DNA of 6,457 nt, from assembly GCA_964528095.1 (NCBI GenBank), contig CAZGSG010000335.1:1-6457 (forward strand), written 5' to 3'. A program made the position numbers and the translations under genes. Under the pieces are notes generated by a model. The model was not told the DNA's origin. It saw nothing but the letters and a program-made list of their open reading frames with translations, and made no database searches. Of the stretch, positions 1 to 6,033 are shown piece by piece. The stretch is from CAZGSG01 sp964528095. GTDB taxonomy: Bacteria; Bacteroidota; Bacteroidia; Chitinophagales; Chitinophagaceae. The stretch's first letter is position 1. Each line of letters begins with the position of its first letter.

Positions 1-2809
1 CATTATTGCGGTATGTGGCGATATTAAAATTCATATCAAAGCCCACAGCACCTATATTATCATGGTATCCCAGTTCAAGCTCAATGCCCTTATTGGAAAA
101 CTCCATAATGTTTTCAAAAGGAGCCAGCGCGTCACCCCGCAAACCGGTAATGGGTGGTACAGCCAGCAAATCTTTGGTCACCCGGTTAAACCAACTGAAA
201 GAAGAGGTCAGCTTATTACGGAAAAAGGCCGCATCAAAACCGATATTGGTTGTTTTATTTGTTTCCCAATGTATATATGGATTACCCAGTAGATACAAAC
301 CCGCGCCGGTAAAAGCTGAATTATTGGTGCCATTTAAATCGTAGCTGCTATAATTCACATAACCGCTTAGCGTATAACGGTCGAGATACAGATCAGCGGG
401 TATGGCATTATTACCATTTTCGCCATACGCTACGCGTAGTTTAAGATCATCCAGCCAGCTTATGTTCTGCATAAATTTTTCTTTCGAGATCTTCCATCCG
501 CCACTATAGGAAAAGAAATTTCCATAGCGGTTCAGCGGGCCGAATTTGGAAGAACCATCTCTTCTTGCAACAAAGCTGAAAAGATATTTATCCAATAATG
601 AATAATTAATATTCCCGAAATAAGAGATAGAATTTTCGTAACCACTACCACCCGACATAGGTATCGTCGGGTTAAAAACGCCATTGGTCAGGTTCAGGTA
701 ACCTGGCGTTGTATAAGGAAGGTCCGTTACAGTACCCTGGTTGCTCCTGGATGTCGCTTTGCTTGATTCATACGCCGCAAATGCGCTTACCCGGTGAATA
801 TTATTTATTTTAAAATCATACGATATTTTATTGGTCCATCTAATATCACTGCTATAGCCTCCGCCTTCCGTAAACTGGTTATAGGTAGCGGAAAAAACAC
901 TTTGGGGAAACGTATCAATAAAAAAACGATAACTATATGGATAAAACTGTACGCCAATTTTGCTTTCAAGAACCAGGTTTTTAATAGGCTCGATCGCTAA
1001 AAAAGCAGACCCGATCATACCTGCATTATATCCTTTATTATTTTCACGTGCTGTTGTTTGACCAAGCACGGGATTATTACCACCCGGGCGCAACCCGGTA
1101 GTACTGGTAAAATCCTTAGGTCCTGAATAATTACCGGCAATATCCCTTACGGGAATAAGTGTGCTACGTTGGTACAGATCAGCCACCAGGCCCTGCGGAT
1201 TATGATTACCATTGCTTACGCCTGCGCCCTGCGTATAAGAGAACTGGATATTCTCTCCCACTCTGAGCCAGGGAGTAGGCCGGAACTCTGTATTCACTCT
1301 CATCGAATATCTTGTAAAATAAGTGCCCAGCAAAGTGCCTTCATTATCCAGGTAACCTATGCCGAGTGAATAATTACTTTTATCAGTAGCACCACTCAGG
1401 GTTAACTGGTGACTATGACTGAAGCTCTGGTCAAGGACTGAACGAAACCAATCGGTCCCTTGTTTATCGGTTTTTAAGATCCTGTAGTTGGATAAATTAT
1501 ACAGGGAAGGATTGACTGCAGGACTTCCTTCTGCCGCTACCAATACAGGCAAGCCTGCCCTTTCAATTATATAATCAGGTAATACAGGTGTGGCACCTGA
1601 TCCATAGAAAGGACTGGTGAGCGCAAGATTGGAGTTTTTTAAATAGCCCCAGTATGCGTCCGCATACTGTTGCGGACTTAAGCTCCTGGGATAGCTGGTT
1701 GGTGTTTCCCAGGAGCCATAGGCATTGTATTCCAGTTTCGGCGCAGCCCCGCGTTTACCTGTTTTAGTAGTAATGACTATTACGCCATTGCCTCCCTGTG
1801 CTCCATAGAGTGATGTGTTGGATGGATCTTTTAACACGGTAATTGTTTCCACATCATTTGGATTTACAAGATTGCTGCCGCCTCTCATCTGCACACCATC
1901 TATTACATACAATACATCATTATTCCCATTGCTTCCAAACCCCCGGATGCGCACAACAGCTGTGCTACCAGGCCCTCCCTGTGCATCTACGCTTACGCCG
2001 GCCACACGTCCCTGCAGTACAGAGCCAATATCAGCAACCGGTGTTTTAGCTACTACATCCGCCGGGATAGTAGATACAGCGCCCGTAACATCTCTTTTAC
2101 TTTGTTTGGTATATCCGGTTACAATGACTGCATCCAGGTTGGTATCAGCTATAAGTAATTTTAACGATATGGCCTGGTCGGTTGTTACATTGATCTCCTG
2201 TGTAGCAAAACCGGTATAACTTACAACTAATACCGCTGTAGCAGATCCTATATCCAGCCTGAACCTTCCTTCATTATCGGTGGTCGTTATCAGGTTCTTT
2301 TTTGCTTTCACCATCACTGTTGCACCAACCAGCGGCACACCTTTATCATCCGTTATTACACCGGTAACCATATTAGCAGTCACTGAATTTACCGGTAACC
2401 CCGTTATAGGATTTACGGGAATGCTCTCAGCATCTGCCATTCCACTGCTGCCGAGGGGGAATAATAAGATCTGCCCTTCCACTACTTTAAATTCGATAGA
2501 CAATGGCCGGATGATCTCATTAATGAATTCGCCCAGCTTTTTATTTACAGCAGGAAAAGAAATTTTTCTATCCGCCTGTATGGTATTAGAGCTATACAGA
2601 AATTTTACACCTGTTTGTTTTTGTACTTTGGAAAGCACCTTGCTTATCTCGAGGTTATCGGCCGAAATGGAAACCTTCTTGTCCAGTATTTCCTGTCCTG
2701 CTGTTTCGGTAGCATACAGGGTGCCACAGAAAATAAAGGCCAGGGTAAGTTGTACGATTGATATTCTCATTGCAAGCAGTATTGTAGCAACTAGTTGCTT
2801 TTTTTTCAT
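1..2809 (-). CDS. SusC/RagA-like TonB-dependent outer-membrane receptor with N-terminal STN domain (3' end outside window)
   Basis: This is an outer-membrane transporter importing an unknown ligand with TonB energy, normally paired with a SusD lipoprotein. I translated it from ATG 2809-2807: 936 codons are open with no stop or frameshift. Residues 1-37 are a long basic signal peptide with its hydrophobic core at about 16-30; Cys28 has no lipobox. An STN signalling domain follows at about 47-118, then a carboxypeptidase-regulatory-like beta domain at 148-222. LDAVIVTGY (225-233) is the TonB-box-like segment. The plug includes QGRVAGVSV (266-274), RIRGFGS (287-293) and the SusC signature YVIDGVQ (301-307) to NGVIVITTKTG (341-351). 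The aromatic-rich remainder is beta-barrel. Family members with an STN domain usually run to about 1,100 residues, so the last strands are missing. Met14 is an alternative start, but ATG 2809 has the A-rich AAAATT upstream. The STN domain implies signalling to the adjacent FecR. Substrate cannot be told from sequence. Confidence 0.95.
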   Translation of the reverse strand, partial: MKKKQLVATILLAMRISIVQLTLAFIFCGTLYATETAGQEILDKKVSISADNLEISKVLSKVQKQTGVKFLYSSNTIQADRKISFPAVNKKLGEFINEIIRPLSIEFKVVEGQILLFPLGSSGMADAESIPVNPITGLPVNSVTANMVTGVITDDKGVPLVGATVMVKAKKNLITTTDNEGRFRLDIGSATAVLVVSYTGFATQEINVTTDQAISLKLLIADTNLDAVIVTGYTKQSKRDVTGAVSTIPADVVAKTPVADIGSVLQGRVAGVSVDAQGGPGSTAVVRIRGFGSNGNNDVLYVIDGVQMRGGSNLVNPNDVETITVLKDPSNTSLYGAQGGNGVIVITTKTGKRGAAPKLEYNAYGSWETPTSYPRSLSPQQYADAYWGYLKNSNLALTSPFYGSGATPVLPDYIIERAGLPVLVAAEGSPAVNPSLYNLSNYRILKTDKQGTDWFRSVLDQSFSHSHQLTLSGATDKSNYSLGIGYLDNEGTLLGTYFTRYSMRVNTEFRPTPWLRVGENIQFSYTQGAGVSNGNHNPQGLVADLYQRSTLIPVRDIAGNYSGPKDFTSTTGLRPGGNNPVLGQTTARENNKGYNAGMIGSAFLAIEPIKNLVLESKIGVQFYPYSYRFFIDTFPQSVFSATYNQFTEGGGYSSDIRWTNKISYDFKINNIHRVSAFAAYESSKATSRSNQGTVTDLPYTTPGYLNLTNGVFNPTIPMSGGSGYENSISYFGNINYSLLDKYLFSFVARRDGSSKFGPLNRYGNFFSYSGGWKISKEKFMQNISWLDDLKLRVAYGENGNNAIPADLYLDRYTLSGYVNYSSYDLNGTNNSAFTGAGLYLLGNPYIHWETNKTTNIGFDAAFFRNKLTSSFSWFNRVTKDLLAVPPITGLRGDALAPFENIMEFSNKGIELELGYHDNIGAVGFDMNFNIATYRNN

Positions 2810-2844
2810 AATTTTAGTTGGTTTTGTTCGTTAATTTGGTAAAA

Positions 2845-2916
2845 TGTTCGGACAAAATTGCTCCTGTATAAGGGGCTTTAAATAGCTGGCAATGCTTCAC
2901 GTTGCCGGCTTTTTTA
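2845..2916 (+). ncRNA. Candidate antisense small RNA opposite the SusC-like gene leader
   Basis: Two consecutive hairpins are encoded in the plus direction, the second ending in a U-tract. Stem 1 pairs 2860-2864 (GCTCC) with 2872-2876 (GGGGC) around a 7-nt loop. Stem 2 is the terminator at 2884-2910. T2862-G2874, T2887-G2907 and T2893-G2901 are G-U pairs in plus-strand RNA but A/C mismatches in minus-strand RNA, so the structure belongs to the plus strand. TTAATTTG at 2831-2838 is one base off the Bacteroidota -7 element TAnnTTTG and would place a start near 2845, giving about 70 nt; no convincing -33 element was found, so the 5' end is a guess. It would be complementary to the receptor mRNA leader. 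Cis-antisense RNAs at susC leaders are known from Bacteroides (DonS of B. fragilis). The RNA itself is inferred; the terminator is the solid part. Confidence 0.4.
2884..2915 (+). terminator. Intrinsic terminator facing the plus strand
   Basis: An 11-bp stem pairs 2884-2894 (AGCTGGCAATG) with 2900-2910 (CGTTGCCGGCT) around the loop CTTCA (2895-2899). The last stem base begins a run of six T (2910-2915). On the minus strand the stem has two A/C mismatches and is followed by ATTTAAAG, a poor U-tract, so it is not a good terminator for fecR. No plus-strand protein gene lies upstream of it, so it must end an antisense or small RNA, or block antisense transcription into fecR. Confidence 0.75.
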
Positions 2917-2929
2917 TTTCCCAACAGGG

Positions 2930-2972
2930 ATCAGCGTTTTACTTTTCAATCATATATTTATCAGCATTTTAG
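2930..2972. repeat. Two 13-bp direct repeats with 30-bp period
   Basis: ATCAGCGTTTTAC (2930-2942) and ATCAGCATTTTAG (2960-2972) differ at two positions and start exactly 30 bp apart, close to three helical turns, which would put both copies on the same DNA face. They lie just downstream of the fecR stop and upstream of the receptor gene. A regulator or sigma-factor contact site is possible. Chance similarity in AT-rich DNA cannot be excluded from one sequence. Confidence 0.5.
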
Positions 2973-2974
2973 TT

Positions 2975-4066
2975 TTATAATATAGTGCCAGCGCAACCTT
3001 TTCCTTTGATCAGGATCTTTGTACCTTTTACCTCGTAAGAAGCTCCGGTGGCCTGGCAAACAATGCCCAGCCTGGTATATAAATCCTGCTGGTTGATATC
3101 ACCGGTGAAAAGACATTTGTACAGGTCTTCATTCTCCACAACAATCTCCACCCCATAGCTTTTTTCAAGAATGGGCAATACTGTTTTGAGCGGTGTTTCT
3201 TCAAACGCCGTAGTTTCTGTTATCGCTTTTTTTCCGGGTATTTCTGTAATGAGTGGTAATGGACTTTCTACCAATGATGGTACAAACTGTTTTGCATCTT
3301 CATTATAAACTACTTTTTGATTAGGCAAAAGAATCACCCCGTTATTGTTTTTTACAATACTGTTCTTTTCCGTAACACGGCTTTCATATACTTCCACCCT
3401 TCCCGAACGCACTGATACCTCCACGTGCCCGGTCTGCGGATTCGCCTTTACGGTAAAGCTGGTACCCAGCACATGGGTCACGATATTTTTATTGTAAACA
3501 AAAAAAGGACGTTTGGCGTTTTTACTTACTTCAAAAAATGCCTCTCCTTCCAGGAACACTTCTCTTTTATCAGGTAAAAAATGGGCGGGATAATGAATGG
3601 AAGAGCCTGACTGAAGAAGGATGCTGCTACCATCTTCTAATTGTATTCTCATTGGCTGCCCGGTGGAATTCGTGTTTTGTTTCATGCCAGCAGCAAGCGC
3701 TATTGTAGCAGTTGATTTTTTTGTCTGCCGGTTATTGATCAGGTAGCCAGAAATAATAAGCGCGGCCATCACTGCCGCCGCTACCGGCCAGCGCATTACT
3801 TTAGCTTTCCATGAAACAAGGGGTATTAATACAGCATTTTGTTTTTCGGAAGAAAGAATTTTATGGAGTATTTCCGCAGATCTGTGCGGAGAAAGATTAG
3901 CGCCCGCTGCCGTATTGGCTTTTAGATTTTCATCAAGATGCCCGGCCAGCAGGTCATCAAAAGCTCCGGACGATATTGCCTGGAAAAGTTCGCTCCGCTC
4001 TTCGGGTAATATCGTATCCGAAACATATTTCTCCAGCAAGGAGATAAAATTTTCTCTGGTCAGCAT
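2975..4066 (-). CDS. FecR-family anti-sigma factor (inner-membrane signal transducer)
   Basis: The 363-residue protein should span the inner membrane and pass the receptor's signal to the ECF sigma factor encoded upstream. Residues 1-85 form the cytoplasmic sigma-binding part. One membrane segment lies at about 93-110 (WPVAAAVMAALIISGYLI). The periplasmic FecR domain covers about 122-228, with the family landmarks LEDGSSILLQSGSS (143-156), LEGEAFFEV (172-180), RPFFVY (186-191) and VLGTSF (199-204). A DUF4974 module at about 287-357 is the Bacteroidota-type C-terminal extension, thought to face the receptor's STN domain. Cys318, Cys337 and Cys358 are all periplasmic, so a disulfide is possible. 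The start is ATG 4066. The gene follows the sigma gene by 99-103 bp, long for a tightly coupled pair, and precedes the receptor gene by 165 bp. Family assignment is firm; inhibitory versus pro-sigma action cannot be told. Confidence 0.95.
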   Translation of the reverse strand: MLTRENFISLLEKYVSDTILPEERSELFQAISSGAFDDLLAGHLDENLKANTAAGANLSPHRSAEILHKILSSEKQNAVLIPLVSWKAKVMRWPVAAAVMAALIISGYLINNRQTKKSTATIALAAGMKQNTNSTGQPMRIQLEDGSSILLQSGSSIHYPAHFLPDKREVFLEGEAFFEVSKNAKRPFFVYNKNIVTHVLGTSFTVKANPQTGHVEVSVRSGRVEVYESRVTEKNSIVKNNNGVILLPNQKVVYNEDAKQFVPSLVESPLPLITEIPGKKAITETTAFEETPLKTVLPILEKSYGVEIVVENEDLYKCLFTGDINQQDLYTRLGIVCQATGASYEVKGTKILIKGKGCAGTIL

Positions 4067-4157
4067 ATAGCAGGTTTAATAATATTTACCGAAGCAAATA
4101 ATACAGCATTCGTTACTATAAAGACAACCGGGAGAAGGCCACGGAGTACACGGGATT

Positions 4158-4189
4158 AAAAAAAATTAATAGCGAACGACACCGGCTAT
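4158..4189 (-). terminator. Weak terminator/attenuator-like hairpin at the end of the sigma gene
   Basis: On the minus strand ATAGC (4189-4185) can pair with GCTAT (4173-4169) around an 11-nt loop. It is followed by the sigma-factor stop TAA and then eight T (4165-4158). The U-tract is good, but the stem is only 5 bp with an unpaired 11-nt loop. At most this would lower readthrough into fecR. It may be coincidental. Confidence 0.25.
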
Positions 4190-4762
4190 GATCAGCGCAA
4201 CCGGAACTATTCCATTTTGCTGAAAAAAATGGCGGATAGAGGCCAGGGCCCGGGCCATATGCGTTTTGACAGTAAGCGGGGAAATAGCTAACTGCCGGGC
4301 AATAACATCATAAGAAAGTCCCTGTTCTTTTGCCAGCCGGTATATCTGTTGTTGTTGTGGAGATAAATTATCGACAGCCTTATTAAGCAATAGTTTGTAT
4401 TCAGCATTTAATATCCGCAGGTCAGCGGCATCTGCAATAAACTCGTTTTCTTTTACCCATTTCTCCCGGGCGGTCCATTCATGCGCAATCTTCTTCAGAC
4501 AATTGATCGTGAGATTTTTGGTAAGAATGAAGAGCCATGACTCCAATGAACGGATCTCTGTGAGGTTTTTTCGCTGGAACCAGAGTTTAAGAAAAACATC
4601 CTGTACGATCTCTTCCGCTATCACCGGTGATTTTACATAGAGCATCGCCACCTTATAAATAGTATTGCGGTAGCGGTCAAACACCAGTTGAAAAGCATAC
4701 TCGCTGTCCTGGGCAAGCAGGGAAAGCAGGGTTGATTCCTCGTATTTTTCTTCAGCAGGCAT
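4166..4762 (-). CDS. FecI-like ECF RNA polymerase sigma factor
   Basis: This 198-residue ECF sigma factor directs RNA polymerase to its target promoters, most likely that of the SusC-like gene, under control of the FecR protein encoded next. Region 2 covers about 23-90, including FDRYRNTIY (28-36), EEIVQDVFLKLW (50-61) for core binding and -10 recognition, and SLESWLFILTKN (72-83). Region 4 covers about 126-180, with NLSPQQQQIYRLA (132-144) and the helix-turn-helix YDVIARQLAISPLTVKTHMARA (151-172) for the -35 element. Region 3 is absent, as in all ECF factors. The tail (184-195, GIVPVALIIAGV) is hydrophobic. I chose ATG 4762. An in-frame TTG at 4771 would add three residues and sits closer to the A-rich AAAATAGAATAAGA, so it is a real alternative. 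The group matches the Bacteroidota sigma factors usually found with FecR and SusC/SusD genes. Confidence 0.94.
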   Translation of the reverse strand: MPAEEKYEESTLLSLLAQDSEYAFQLVFDRYRNTIYKVAMLYVKSPVIAEEIVQDVFLKLWFQRKNLTEIRSLESWLFILTKNLTINCLKKIAHEWTAREKWVKENEFIADAADLRILNAEYKLLLNKAVDNLSPQQQQIYRLAKEQGLSYDVIARQLAISPLTVKTHMARALASIRHFFQQNGIVPVALIIAGVVRY

Positions 4763-4771
4763 GGCAGACAA

Positions 4772-4986
4772 TCTTATTCTATTTTCAGAACCTGTGATAA
4801 ATATAACTGAAATAAATGATTGCCTGGTATGCTAACCGGTGATCAGCCTGTTTTTTTAAGCCTGTCGGTTATTTTTGATATTGGTGGACAAGAGTTGATC
4901 GCCCTAATTAAACCTATTGTTGTTTTAGACAGTATGATTTTGTTTGTCTTCGTTTATGAAAGCTGCAGGGGTTGGCGGGCCGGCAA
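4772..4986 (-). promoter_or_regulatory. Non-coding region upstream of the sigma-factor gene, likely promoter
   Basis: This gap of about 215 bp separates the EEP hydrolase stop from the sigma gene, so sigma and fecR probably have their own promoter. On the minus strand TATATTTA (4805-4798) matches seven of eight positions of the Bacteroidota -7 element TAnnTTTG, 26 bp before the TTG and 35 bp before the ATG start. No TTTG stands at the expected -33 distance, so the match is weak. I see no convincing terminator after the hydrolase gene. The stretch also holds a short direct repeat AGCCTG (4845-4850, 4859-4864) around a T-run, and TAACCGGTGAT (4833-4843), which resembles a sequence upstream of the hydrolase gene. 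No protein in this stretch looks real. Confidence 0.4.
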
Positions 4987-5955
4987 TTATCTCAACACTA
5001 ACCGTGTCATTACCGGCAGATGATCGCTCAGGATCTCCATCTCCGGCCTCGCCAGCACATATACGGGCCCTGTGCTTCCCTTTACGATATGCGGAGCAAG
5101 ATTACGGTTGAATATCATATGGTCTATCCGCCAGCGGGGATTGTTAGCAGGATGAGAATAGACCCTGGTACCTGCAAGCGGATCTATCAATCCACTCCTT
5201 TTGTTACCCGACAGGAGTAGTTTGAATTCAGCGCTTTCAGGGGTAGCGTTGAAATCGCCGGCCATCAGGATGCAGGCTTTTTTATCTTCTTTTAGAATGC
5301 GGGCAAACTCACCCTTGAGGAGTTGTATCTGCCCGGTCCTTGTAGCTGTATCACTTTTATTGCGGCCTGCTTTTAAATGAACGCCGCAGAGATAGATCCG
5401 CTGCTCAACAGTTGGCCATACTTCTGCGATCCACATCCTTGCGTTAATATTGGTTTGAATAAGCGGTACTCCCTGGGGGTCCTTTTCGCCCACAACGGGT
5501 GAATAGACCGCTCCATAACTACGGAATACTCCAATGGGCACTTTACTCATGAGCATGGTATTCTGGTACCAGGTCTGGCTTTCGGAAGATGCAAAATATT
5601 TATACCCCAACTGGTATTTCTGGTTGATCTCTCTTAAATAAGCAATCGTCTCAAATTCTTCGATCATCACAATATCCGCGTTGGCCGTTTGCAGGACTTT
5701 TGCCAGCAATGCTTCTTTATTGGCGATCTCTTTACCTGGAGCATCTTCCATACGATTACTGATATAAGGATTATCTTTTGCATCAATAAAGTTCTCTGTG
5801 TTATATGCCATGATCGTTAAAGTATCGCCTGGTTTATAATCAGGAGGGAATACCATACCCGGGCGGTAGGATTGAAGCTGCTGTGAATAGGATGTCGTAT
5901 GAACAAGAAGAAAAAAAACAGGCAGGAGAATAACAGATCTTTTTATGAACGACAT
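4987..5955 (-). CDS. Exported endonuclease/exonuclease/phosphatase (EEP, DNase I-like) family hydrolase
   Basis: The 322-residue protein is a metal-dependent phosphoester hydrolase of the DNase I/exonuclease III/sphingomyelinase fold. Residues 1-24 form a signal peptide (basic start, core VILLPVFFLLV, likely cut at SYS-Q25), so it acts in the periplasm or outside the cell. The active-site set is complete: N52 and E54 in YNTENF, E100 in IEEFE, H193 in GVHLKAG, D234 and N236 in GDFNATP (233-239), D278-H279 in IDHM, and D311-H312 in SDHLPV (310-315). R206 and Q209 fit the conserved R-x2-Q helix. The start is ATG 5955, the only one giving an intact signal peptide. It follows the phosphodiesterase gene by 78 bp and probably shares its transcript. 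Within this superfamily substrates range from DNA and RNA to sphingomyelin and phosphoinositides, so naming a substrate would be a guess. Confidence 0.92.
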   Translation of the reverse strand: MSFIKRSVILLPVFFLLVHTTSYSQQLQSYRPGMVFPPDYKPGDTLTIMAYNTENFIDAKDNPYISNRMEDAPGKEIANKEALLAKVLQTANADIVMIEEFETIAYLREINQKYQLGYKYFASSESQTWYQNTMLMSKVPIGVFRSYGAVYSPVVGEKDPQGVPLIQTNINARMWIAEVWPTVEQRIYLCGVHLKAGRNKSDTATRTGQIQLLKGEFARILKEDKKACILMAGDFNATPESAEFKLLLSGNKRSGLIDPLAGTRVYSHPANNPRWRIDHMIFNRNLAPHIVKGSTGPVYVLARPEMEILSDHLPVMTRLVLR

Positions 5956-6033
5956 TATGATTGGTTTATTTGATAAAAACTGGTATCGCTAAATTAACCG
6001 GTTGATAGGAGAAGTTTCAGTGAGCCCGGAAAT

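Larger units (their letters stand above)
2810..2974 (-). promoter_or_regulatory. Leader/promoter region of the SusC-like gene
   Basis: This 165-bp gap between the fecR stop and the receptor start must hold the receptor promoter if the receptor is transcribed separately from fecR, as is usual when an ECF sigma factor drives its receptor operon. Seen directly: a pair of 13-bp direct repeats (2930-2942, 2960-2972), a plus-strand terminator hairpin (2884-2915), a smaller hairpin (2860-2876), and an AT-rich stretch just before the receptor ATG with no Shine-Dalgarno motif. I could not match the Bacteroidota housekeeping promoter (TTTG near -33, TAnnTTTG near -7) on the minus strand, which is what an ECF-dependent promoter would look like. 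No exact start site can be given. Confidence 0.5.

Noticed and set aside
1815..2219. 134-codon plus-strand open frame
   Set aside because: It is the reverse complement of the receptor plug and TonB-box region, conserved on the minus strand, with low-complexity Thr/Ser/Pro-rich content.
2726..2728. Lipoprotein signal at receptor Cys28
   Set aside because: The residues before it (AFIF) do not form a lipobox, and SusC-type receptors use ordinary signal peptides.
1..2809. Possible pseudogene or frameshift in the receptor
   Set aside because: A codon-by-codon read from 2809 to 2 found no stop, and family motifs stay in one frame. The missing end is only the window edge.
2280..2834. 184-codon plus-strand open frame
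   Set aside because: It lies almost wholly opposite the receptor's signal peptide, STN and carboxypeptidase-like domains, which are unmistakable on the minus strand. The plus-strand product resembles no family I know.
2884..2915. Hairpin read as the fecR terminator
   Set aside because: On the minus strand the stem gains two mismatches and lacks a proper U-tract; the signal is clearly better on the plus strand.
4836..4870. AACCG...CGGTT inverted repeat with T-runs as a terminator of the EEP gene
   Set aside because: Only 5 firm base pairs around a loop of more than 20 nt, and on the minus strand no T-run follows the stem.
4820..5023. 67-codon plus-strand open frame in the sigma upstream region
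   Set aside because: It runs into the 3' end of the EEP gene on the opposite strand, has no recognisable domain, and covers likely promoter DNA.
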